Shown here one piece after another: positions 1 through 5,954 of a stretch of DNA of 5,954 bases. The notes under the pieces are model-generated. The model was given only the letters and a program-made list of their open reading frames with translations. It made no database searches and was not told where the DNA came from. Position numbers and translations under genes: made by a program. Where the stretch lies: assembly GCA_003246795.1 (NCBI GenBank), contig QKCS01000102.1:1-5954 (forward strand), read 5' to 3'. The DNA comes from Alphaproteobacteria bacterium. GTDB lineage: Bacteria > Pseudomonadota > Alphaproteobacteria > Micropepsales > Micropepsaceae. Position 1 is the stretch's first letter; each line of letters starts with the position of its first letter.

Positions 1-1
1 A

Positions 2-463
2 TACTACGAGACGATCGCGGGCGGGTCGGGCGCCGGCCCGGGGTTCAATGGGACAGACGTCGTACAAACGCACATGACCAATTCGCGCCTGACCGATCCC
101 GAAGTTCTGGAATGGCGCTATCCGGTTCGACTCGAGCGCTTCGAAATCCGCCCGGATTCGGGCGGCGCTGGCCGCTGGCATGGCGGTAACGGGGGGATTC
201 GCGAGATCCGTTTTCTCGAACCGATGACAGCGTCGATACTGTCGAACAACCGGCGTATTCCTCCATTCGGAATTAAGGGCGGCAGTCCCGGTGCCCGCGG
301 GAAGAACTACGTCATCCGAGCTGACGGGCGTCGCGAGGAGCTGGGATTTGTCGCTAGCGTCGAATTGCGAGCCGGTGACTTGTTCGTCGTCGAAACGCCG
401 GGCGGCGGCGGATACGGTCAATGGGAGCCGAGCGCTACCGAGCGGACACCTGAAGTCGCGTAG
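2..463 (+). CDS. Hydantoinase B / 5-oxoprolinase-type protein, C-terminal part (5' truncated by window edge)
   Basis: This is the last 153 residues of a HyuB-type protein; the reading frame is open from base 2, so the start lies outside the window and the ATG at 74 is internal. The family hydrolyses cyclic amides with ATP (5-oxoproline to glutamate, or hydantoins) in the cytoplasm. Recognisable C-terminal signatures are YYETIAGGSGAGP at visible residues 1-13, the HMTNSRLTDPEVLE block at 24-37, the glycine-rich SGGAGRWHGGNG at 53-64, PPFGIKGGSPGARG at 87-100 and the terminal TPGGGGYG at 132-139. From memory, the wording resembles long fused 5-oxoprolinases as much as stand-alone HyuB, and the window does not show which it is. 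Family assignment is firm; the exact substrate is unknown. A MarR-like regulator follows 56 bases downstream on the same strand and could be co-transcribed. Confidence 0.93.
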   Translation, partial: YYETIAGGSGAGPGFNGTDVVQTHMTNSRLTDPEVLEWRYPVRLERFEIRPDSGGAGRWHGGNGGIREIRFLEPMTASILSNNRRIPPFGIKGGSPGARGKNYVIRADGRREELGFVASVELRAGDLFVVETPGGGGYGQWEPSATERTPEVA

Positions 464-465
464 CG

Positions 466-487
466 TAGTATTCGGGCCCGATAACGA
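466..487. promoter_or_regulatory. Imperfect dyad, possible operator
   Basis: A perfect 10-base palindrome, TCGGGCCCGA, sits at 472-481. Outside it the symmetry is only partial: of the next six pairs, those at 469/484, 468/485 and 466/487 match and three do not. It lies in the only gap on the plus strand, about 32 bases before the start of the MarR-like gene, where an autoregulatory site would be expected. MarR-family dimers do bind inverted repeats. However, short GC palindromes arise easily in GC-rich DNA, and no clear -35/-10 pair was found here. Treat it as a candidate only. Confidence 0.15.
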
Positions 488-508
488 AGCGCGCGACTTG
501 TCGATATT

Positions 509-514
509 GGGGGA
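509..514 (+). promoter_or_regulatory. Ribosome binding site of the MarR-like gene
   Basis: GGGGGA ends 5 bases before the ATG at 520. It decides the start: a second ATG at 515, almost touching this site, is in another frame that gives no family match, while the frame from 520 gives the full winged-helix protein. Confidence 0.6.
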
Positions 515-519
515 ATGAG

Positions 520-1068
520 ATGGCGAAGAAAAAGACGACCACCAAACAGTCCACCCGTTCGGTCGTCACTGACCCGATCGTATCGTCGGCGCACCTCGCG
601 TCCGGACGCAGCGCCGAGCTCAGCGAATTCGAGTACGGGATGATCATCGCTAGCAACGCGTTCAACCGCTGGGCGGTTCGCTGCATGTCGGCGGCCGGCA
701 TGAAGGACATGACGATAATGGACGTGCTGGTGCTGCATCACATCAATCATCGCGCGCGCGAGAAGAAGCTCTCGGACATCGCCTTTACGCTGAACATTGA
801 AGACTTGCACGTCGTCAATTACTCGCTCAAAAAGCTCGTCGGTCGGGGGCTGGTCAAAACCGATCGGCGCGGTAAGGAAGTTCTCTATTCGACGAACGCC
901 GCCGGGCAGGCATTGTGCAAGAAATACTTCGAGGTGCGCGAACGCGTGTTGGTTGCCAACCTCACCGGCACGGGTACGGAAAAATTCGAATTGAGCGAGC
1001 TGGCGCGCTTCCTGCGGATGTTATCCGGTCTGTACGATCAGGCAGCGCGGGCGGCTACGGCGCTCTAG
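520..1068 (+). CDS. MarR-like winged-helix transcriptional regulator
   Basis: This is a 182-residue predicted DNA-binding regulator. A lysine/threonine-rich, probably disordered N-terminus (residues 1-20) precedes a helical segment (36-60) with the sequence NRWAVRCMSAAG. The winged helix follows: MTIMDVLVLHHINH (64-77), the KLSDIAFTLN helix (83-92), a putative recognition helix within DLHVVNYSLKKLVGRGLV (95-112), and a wing containing DRRGKEVLYS (115-124). A long C-terminal helix region (127-175) would serve dimerisation. The layout matches the MarR superfamily; from memory it is closest to the proteobacterial group annotated as predicted MarR-type regulator or winged-helix DNA-binding protein (COG5631-like). 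The ligand is unknown. It sits 56 bases after the hydantoinase-type gene on the same strand, so it may belong to that locus. It converges on the efflux operon, with its last 14 bases overlapping the end of the channel gene, so it is not arranged as a divergent efflux repressor. Confidence 0.85.
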   Translation: MAKKKTTTKQSTRSVVTDPIVSSAHLASGRSAELSEFEYGMIIASNAFNRWAVRCMSAAGMKDMTIMDVLVLHHINHRAREKKLSDIAFTLNIEDLHVVNYSLKKLVGRGLVKTDRRGKEVLYSTNAAGQALCKKYFEVRERVLVANLTGTGTEKFELSELARFLRMLSGLYDQAARAATAL

Positions 1069-2452
1069 CCACTCCCACTGATTGACTACCGCCGAGCGCC
1101 TTGTACGCCTGGGCGGCCGCGGCGAGACGAGCGCGTTTTACTTCGATCAGTGCCTGCTGTGCCGTGTATTGCTCGCGCTGGGCGTCGAGCACGTCGAGGT
1201 AACCGATGAGCCCGGCGTCGTAGCGTGCTTGCGCGAGCTTTAGACGTTCGTCCTGGCTCGCCGCAAGGCGCGCCTGCGCGGCGTATTGCTGCTCGAGGTA
1301 CGCCTGATCCGACAAAACGTTCGCCACTTCCGCAAACGCCTGCTGAATCGATTTTTCGTACTGCGCGACGGCGACGACTTTCCGTGCCTCGGCAACGTCG
1401 ACGTTCGCGGCGTTGCGACCGCCGTTGAAGATCGGCGTGGTAATGCTCGGGACAAAGCTCCAGGCGCGGCGGTCGCTGTCGAACAACCCACTCAGCTGCG
1501 GGCTTGCGAAACCGGTTGTTCCGACGAGGGTCACGCGCGGGAAAAACGCCGCGCGCGCCGCGCCGACGTTGGCGTTGGCGGCCACCAAGTTTTGCTCCGC
1601 TTGAAGCACGTCGGGGCGATTGAGCAACACCTTCGAGGGCAATCCACTTGGCAATAACGCCGGCAGCGGAAGGTCATCCAGCGCCGCGCCGCTTGGACCG
1701 GGAAGCGTGATCGGCCGGCCGACCAGAACGGCAAGTGCGTTGCGCGCATTTGCCGCTTGGCGCGCGAGCGCGGCGGCATCCGCGCGAGCGCTTTCAAGCA
1801 CGGATTCCGCCTGAAGCTTGTCCAGACGACTTGCCACGCCCGCGTCGACCCGCCGCTCGATCAATCGCCGCGCCTCTGCGCGTGTCGCCGCCGTGCGCCG
1901 CGCGAGGTCGGCGCGCTCGTCCAGACTGCGCACGCTGTAGTAGGCGTTCGCAACGTCGGCGATTAGCGACAAACGAAACGCCCGGCCTGCCTCTTCGCTG
2001 GCGAGGTAACTGGCGAGCGCGGACTCCTTCAAGCGCCGTACACGACCCCAGAAATCGAGTTCGTAAGAGAGAAGACCGAGATTGACATCGTAGCGACGCG
2101 TGACGATGCTCGTCGGTGCGCCCAAGACCGGTCCGCGCGACGCCGACTCCTGCGCGTTCAGGTCGAACGATGGAAACAAATCCGCGCGACGTACGCCGAA
2201 CTGCGCACGCGCCTCTTCGACACGTGCGACGGCCACCCGCAAATCGCGATTTGTGGCCAGCGCCTGATCGATCAGGCCGCCGAGTACCGTGTCACCGAAG
2301 TAAACGTCCCAGATCGGCAGCGCAATTTCGGTTGCACGCGCTGCGTTGCCGATACTTGCCGGCACCGGTGTTGCAGGGCGTTCGTAATCCGGTCCCGTAA
2401 GGCAGCCGCTCGCAAGCGCGGCAAAACCGATCGCAATACGCCTAAGCCGCAT
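1055..2452 (-). CDS. RND efflux outer-membrane lipoprotein channel (NodT/OprM family)
   Basis: This is the outer-membrane exit duct of the tripartite pump. From the ATG at 2452 it has 465 residues, the usual length for OprM/NodT proteins. A short lipoprotein signal peptide (MRLRR, then a hydrophobic stretch) ends in the lipobox LASGC, with the lipidated cysteine at residue 17. Two outer-membrane efflux protein repeats follow (about 45-240 and 270-450). Hallmarks are YELDFWGRVRR at 130-140, the RPDVLQAEQNL helix at 279-289, AAFFPRVTL at 301-309, TPIFNGGR at 339-346 and YLDVLDAQ at 418-425. An in-frame GTG at 2464 would add four residues. I prefer the ATG because GGGTGA sits 8 bases before it and because a charged n-region directly after Met is typical. 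The gene overlaps the end of the pump gene by 11 bases, which suggests translational coupling. Its 3' end overlaps the convergent regulator gene. Confidence 0.95.
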   Translation of the reverse strand: MRLRRIAIGFAALASGCLTGPDYERPATPVPASIGNAARATEIALPIWDVYFGDTVLGGLIDQALATNRDLRVAVARVEEARAQFGVRRADLFPSFDLNAQESASRGPVLGAPTSIVTRRYDVNLGLLSYELDFWGRVRRLKESALASYLASEEAGRAFRLSLIADVANAYYSVRSLDERADLARRTAATRAEARRLIERRVDAGVASRLDKLQAESVLESARADAAALARQAANARNALAVLVGRPITLPGPSGAALDDLPLPALLPSGLPSKVLLNRPDVLQAEQNLVAANANVGAARAAFFPRVTLVGTTGFASPQLSGLFDSDRRAWSFVPSITTPIFNGGRNAANVDVAEARKVVAVAQYEKSIQQAFAEVANVLSDQAYLEQQYAAQARLAASQDERLKLAQARYDAGLIGYLDVLDAQREQYTAQQALIEVKRARLAAAAQAYKALGGSQSVGVARAP

Positions 2453-5400
2453 CGCGATCGTCACCCGTTTCTCGCTCTACAACGGCCACCGACTTCCTAC
2501 GGCGCTCGGGGAACAGACGCCGCACGGTCACAAAAAGCACCGGTACCAACAACACCGCGAGGGCGGTGGCCGTAATCATCCCGCCCAGGACGCCGGTACC
2601 GAGCGCATGTCGGCTGGCGGCGCCGGCCCCGCTGCTGATGGCGAGCGGAAACACACCCGCCATAAAGGCGATCGACGTCATTAGAATCGGGCGGAACCGC
2701 AACCGGCATGCTTCGAGGGTGGCGTCCACCAAATCGATGCCCTGCTGTTGCAGGTGGCGCGCGAACTCGATGATCAGAATGGCGTTCTTGGCCGAAAGAC
2801 CGATGATCGCGATGAGGCCCACCTTGAAGTACACGTCGTTCGGCAATCCGCGCAGGGTCATCGCCAATACCGCGCCGAACACACCGAGCGGCACGACCCA
2901 CAACACCGCGAACGGTATCGACCAGCTTTCGTAAAGCGCCGCGAGGCAGAGGAACACCACCAACACCGACAGTGCGAACAGGAACGGCGCCTGCGCGCCG
3001 GCGGCGCGTTCTTCGTACGAAGTGCCCGACCACTCGTACCCGATGCCCGCCGGAAGCTGCGTCGCCAGTTGCTCCATCGCCGCCATGGCGTCGCCGGTAC
3101 TCTTCCCCGGCGCCGGTCCGCCCGAAATCTTGTACGACGGCAGGCCGTTGTAGCGATCGAGCTTCACTTCGCCGACGGTCCAGCGGGTAGTGGCAATCTC
3201 CGACAGCGGCACAAGCTTGCCTTGCCGCGTCTTCACTTGCAGTCGCAGAAGATCATCCGGCGCCGCGCGGCTTTCGGGGCTCGCCTGCACGAGCACGCGC
3301 AGCACTCTGCCCTCGCGCGAAAAGTCATTGGCATAGGCTGAACCGAGCGCAATCGAGAGCGTGTCATTCAACTGATTCATGTCGATACCCAGTTGGCTCG
3401 CGCGTACCTTATCGACATCGAGATAAAGCTGCGGCGCCGGCTCCTGTCCTTCCGGGCGCACGCCGGCGAGGTTCGGATTCTGTGACGCCATCCCGAGCAT
3501 TTGATTGCGCGCCGCCAATAATGCGGCTCGCCCCAGCCCGCCACGATCCTGCAACTGAAAATCAAACCCGCCGATGGCACCCAGCTCCGGAATCGGCGGT
3601 ACGTTGACGGCAAAGATGAACGCCTGCTTGATTGCAAACAACGCGCGATTGGCACGCCCGACCACGCTCTGCACGCTGTTTTCGGCCTTGGTGCGTTCAT
3701 CCCAATCTTTGAGTGCGATGAACGCGAGTGCCGCGTTTTGGCCGCGACCAAAGAAACTGAAACCAACGACCGAAATGACGCGCGCTACTTGCGGCTGCGC
3801 CAAGTAGTAGTCCTCAACCTGCTGCATCACGGAAACGGAGCGCTCGCGTGTCGCCCCCGGTGGGAGCTGGACCAAGCTGATGAAGTAACCCTGATCCTCG
3901 TCGGGCAGGAACGACGTCGGCAGCCGATAGATCAGCGCACCGGTCAATCCGAGAATGACAACGAAGAAAATCAGAGCAAGACCGGCGCGGCGCAGCAGCC
4001 AGGCCACCCAGCCGCGATAGGAACGTGAGAAGTCACCGAACTTTTGGCTGAACCAGGTGAGAAAGCGGAACGACTCGCCGTGCTCACCCTTCTTTACAGG
4101 CTTCAACAGGTTCGCACAAAGCGCCGGGGTGAGCGTTAGCGCCATCAGTGCCGAAAACGCCATGGCGAATACGAGCGTCACCGCGAACTGCCGATAGATC
4201 GCGCCGACCGAACCGGGAAAAAACGCCATCGGCACGAACACGGCGCTCAGCACCAACGTGATGGCGACGATGGCGTTGAATATCTGCCCCATCGCCTTGC
4301 GCGTCGCCTCGCGCGGGGGCAAGCCTTCTTCCGCCATGATGCGTTCGACGTTTTCGATCACGACGATGGCGTCGTCAACCAGAATGCCGATGGCCAGTAC
4401 CATGGCGAACATCGTCAGCACGTTGATCGAGTAGCCGAGCCAATAGAGACCGACAACGGCACCCAGCAGCGCCACCGGAACAACGATCGTCGGTATCAAT
4501 GTTGCGCGGAAGTTCCCGAGGAACAGGAACATGACCAGGAACACCAGCACCACCGCTTCGGCGAGTGTTTTAACGATCTCGCGAATCGAGATGCTGACGA
4601 ATCGCGACGTGTCATACGGTACTTCCCAGGACATTCCCGGCGGGAAATAGCGTCCGAGTTCGGTCATGCGTGCGCGCACGGCTTTTGCGGTTTCGACGGC
4701 ATTGCCCTCGGGCGAAAGCTTGATACCCATGGCCGCGATCGGCTTACCGTTCAGGCGCGCATCGATGCCGTAGTCGGCCGCACCGAGCTCAATGCGTGCC
4801 ACGTCCTTCAACCGCACCAACGCGCCGCTTCCGCCTTCGCGTAACACAATATCGCCGAATTCTTCAGGCGTGGTGTAGCGCCCGCGCGTGACTACCGACG
4901 CCGCGAACTGCTGGCCCTTCGGCGCCGGTAGCTGGCCGATCTCGCCAGTGGCGAGCTGCACGTTTTGCGCGCGCACGGCTGCCAACGCGTCGGCCGGGGA
5001 CATTTGGTAGCCCGAGAGCTTCGCGGGATCGAGCCAAATACGCATGGCATAATCCGAGCCGAAGATCGTCGCTTCGCCGACACCGGGCACGCGGCGGATG
5101 CTGTCGAGAAGATTGGAAGTGATGTAATTGCCAAGCGCCGTGCGATCGTAGCTACCGTCGGTGGAAAAGACGGTAACGAACATGAGGTAGTTGCGCCGAG
5201 ACTTGTTTACTTGGACACCTTGGCGGCGTACCTCCTCCGGCAGCCGCGGCTCGACGCGCTTGACGCGGTTCTGCGCCTCGACCGACGCGGTATCGAGATC
5301 CGTGCCGGTTTTAAACGTCAGCGTCAAACTCATGTTGCCGCTCGAATCACTCGAGGATTGCATGTACAGCAGGTTCTCTAGCCCGTTCATCTCCTGCTCG

Positions 5401-5597
5401 ATGAGCGCGGTGACGGTGTCTTCGACGACTTGCGCGGACGCGCCGGGATAGTTCGTGGTCACGCTCAGCGCCGGAGGAGCCACTTCCGGATACTGCGCCA
5501 CTGGCAGGCCGCGCAGCGACAGGATACCCGCGAGCATGATGATGATCGCGATGACCCATGCAAAAACAGGTCGATCGATGAAAAAGCGCGCCAGCAT
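2442..5597 (-). CDS. RND multidrug efflux pump, inner-membrane transporter (HAE1 family, AcrB-like)
   Basis: This is the proton-driven inner-membrane pump, acting as a homotrimer that takes hydrophobic compounds from periplasm and membrane and passes them to the outer channel. At 1051 residues it is full length (AcrB has 1049). The start is fixed by the family N-terminus FFIDRPVFAWV. Layout: TM1 (10-28), first periplasmic porter/docking loop (about 30-338), TM2-6 (339-492), TM7 (537-557), second periplasmic loop (about 558-868), TM8-12 (870-1025). The proton relay is intact: Asp408 and Asp409 in GILVDDA, Lys937 in GLSAKNA, Arg967 and Thr974, equivalent to AcrB D407, D408, K940, R971 and T978. 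The aromatic distal pocket is largely kept (Tyr137, Phe179, Phe613, Phe615, Phe626). It starts 9 bases after the fusion-protein stop without a clear Shine-Dalgarno sequence, and overlaps the channel gene at its end. Substrates are not predictable; it resembles AcrB, MexB and MexY alike, so no symbol is given. Confidence 0.97.
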   Translation of the reverse strand: MLARFFIDRPVFAWVIAIIIMLAGILSLRGLPVAQYPEVAPPALSVTTNYPGASAQVVEDTVTALIEQEMNGLENLLYMQSSSDSSGNMSLTLTFKTGTDLDTASVEAQNRVKRVEPRLPEEVRRQGVQVNKSRRNYLMFVTVFSTDGSYDRTALGNYITSNLLDSIRRVPGVGEATIFGSDYAMRIWLDPAKLSGYQMSPADALAAVRAQNVQLATGEIGQLPAPKGQQFAASVVTRGRYTTPEEFGDIVLREGGSGALVRLKDVARIELGAADYGIDARLNGKPIAAMGIKLSPEGNAVETAKAVRARMTELGRYFPPGMSWEVPYDTSRFVSISIREIVKTLAEAVVLVFLVMFLFLGNFRATLIPTIVVPVALLGAVVGLYWLGYSINVLTMFAMVLAIGILVDDAIVVIENVERIMAEEGLPPREATRKAMGQIFNAIVAITLVLSAVFVPMAFFPGSVGAIYRQFAVTLVFAMAFSALMALTLTPALCANLLKPVKKGEHGESFRFLTWFSQKFGDFSRSYRGWVAWLLRRAGLALIFFVVILGLTGALIYRLPTSFLPDEDQGYFISLVQLPPGATRERSVSVMQQVEDYYLAQPQVARVISVVGFSFFGRGQNAALAFIALKDWDERTKAENSVQSVVGRANRALFAIKQAFIFAVNVPPIPELGAIGGFDFQLQDRGGLGRAALLAARNQMLGMASQNPNLAGVRPEGQEPAPQLYLDVDKVRASQLGIDMNQLNDTLSIALGSAYANDFSREGRVLRVLVQASPESRAAPDDLLRLQVKTRQGKLVPLSEIATTRWTVGEVKLDRYNGLPSYKISGGPAPGKSTGDAMAAMEQLATQLPAGIGYEWSGTSYEERAAGAQAPFLFALSVLVVFLCLAALYESWSIPFAVLWVVPLGVFGAVLAMTLRGLPNDVYFKVGLIAIIGLSAKNAILIIEFARHLQQQGIDLVDATLEACRLRFRPILMTSIAFMAGVFPLAISSGAGAASRHALGTGVLGGMITATALAVLLVPVLFVTVRRLFPERRRKSVAVVERETGDDRDAA

Positions 5598-5606
5598 TAG
5601 ACGTCG

Positions 5607-5954
5607 TCAGCGTGCCGACGCGGGTGACGTCGACGCTGCCGCTTGCTTGCCGGGGGCCGCTGGCGCGGGTTTATCCGGCTTCGGTGCCGGCGCTCCCTGT
5701 ACAACCGGATTCACGACCGCGCCCGGACGAATCTTCTGCAACCCATCGACCACCACGCGCTCGCCGCCTTTCAATCCGCCGGTGACGATCCAGTCGGCGC
5801 CGGAAAACCCGCCGGTCTGAATCGGCTGTGCGGCGATCTTGTTTTCCGGCCCGACGATATAGACGAACTGGCCTTGCGGCGACGCCAGCACCGCGCGCTG
5901 CGGTATCTTGACCGCTGCACCCAGCTCGCTCTGCGCGAAGCGCACGGTGGCAAA
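5607..5954 (-). CDS. RND efflux periplasmic membrane fusion protein (AcrA/MexA-like), C-terminal part
   Basis: These are the last 115 residues of the periplasmic adaptor that links pump and outer channel; the start lies beyond the right edge, and the frame is open to the window end. The visible part begins in the beta-barrel domain (FATVRFAQSELGAAVKIPQRAV, split here as FATVRFAQ then ELGAAVKIPQRAV). It continues through the membrane-proximal domain, with the FVYIVGPENK strand and the typical GLKGGERVVVDGLQKIRPG block. It ends in a low-complexity tail of about 30 residues rich in Ala, Pro and Lys. Such tails are common in this family and are not conserved. It is the first visible gene of the operon, 9 bases before the pump. 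The coiled-coil hairpin, lipoyl domain and signal sequence cannot be seen. Confidence 0.93.
   Translation of the reverse strand, partial: FATVRFAQSELGAAVKIPQRAVLASPQGQFVYIVGPENKIAAQPIQTGGFSGADWIVTGGLKGGERVVVDGLQKIRPGAVVNPVVQGAPAPKPDKPAPAAPGKQAAASTSPASAR

Noticed and set aside
74..463. The ATG at 74 as a start for a small 129-residue protein
   Set aside because: The same frame is open to the window edge and the upstream residues (YYETIAGGSGAGP and onward) match the hydantoinase B family, so this Met is internal to a truncated larger gene.
418..810. Minus-strand open frame across the regulator start
   Set aside because: It overlaps two well-supported plus-strand genes, has no family resemblance and no convincing ribosome binding site; it is a shadow frame.
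1044..1064. Inverted repeat AGCGC ... GCGCT near the converging stop codons, considered as a terminator
   Set aside because: The stem is only 5 base pairs with an 11-base loop and no T-tract on either strand; it is expected by chance in GC-rich coding sequence.
2450..2461. CGATCGCGATCG-like self-complementary bases at the pump/channel junction, considered as a regulatory site
   Set aside because: They are fully explained by coding sequence in two overlapping frames and are short; no second copy with meaningful spacing was seen.
2748..3341. Long plus-strand open frame opposite the pump gene
   Set aside because: It is rich in Arg and His with no recognisable domain, typical of a shadow frame on the opposite strand of a GC-rich real gene, and the pump gene on the other strand is unambiguous.
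5607..5697. Ala/Pro/Lys-rich tail of the membrane fusion protein as a possible frameshift product or fused linker
   Set aside because: The preceding conserved block runs into it in frame without interruption, and variable low-complexity tails are common in this family.

Overview
The window is a stretch of GC-rich DNA whose gene families point to a Gram-negative bacterium, most likely a proteobacterium. The evidence is a tripartite RND efflux system with an outer-membrane lipoprotein channel, next to a hydantoinase/5-oxoprolinase gene. I cannot name the genus. Genes are tightly packed: there is no gene-free stretch over 300 bases, no RNA gene, no mobile element and no CRISPR array that I can see.

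Left part, plus strand (about 1-1068). The C-terminal end of a HyuB/5-oxoprolinase-type protein enters from the left edge and stops at 463. After a 56-base gap comes a complete MarR-like winged-helix regulator (520-1068) with a good ribosome binding site. The gap also holds a short imperfect dyad that could be an operator, but the evidence is weak.

Right part, minus strand (1055-5954). This is an efflux operon read right to left. It consists of the C-terminal end of a periplasmic membrane fusion protein (cut by the right edge), a full-length AcrB-type HAE1 inner-membrane pump (1051 aa), and a NodT/OprM-type outer-membrane lipoprotein channel. The genes are 9 bases apart and then overlapping, so they are probably co-transcribed and translationally coupled. 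Together they would form a proton-driven pump spanning inner membrane, periplasm and outer membrane. All proton-relay residues of the pump are present, so it looks functional. The operon promoter and any dedicated repressor lie beyond the right edge.

The two blocks converge, and the regulator and channel genes overlap by 14 bases at their stop codons, leaving no intergenic terminator. Whether the MarR-like protein controls the hydantoinase block, the efflux operon or something else cannot be told from sequence. I found no undescribed system here. The findings are modest points of gene architecture and pocket composition.
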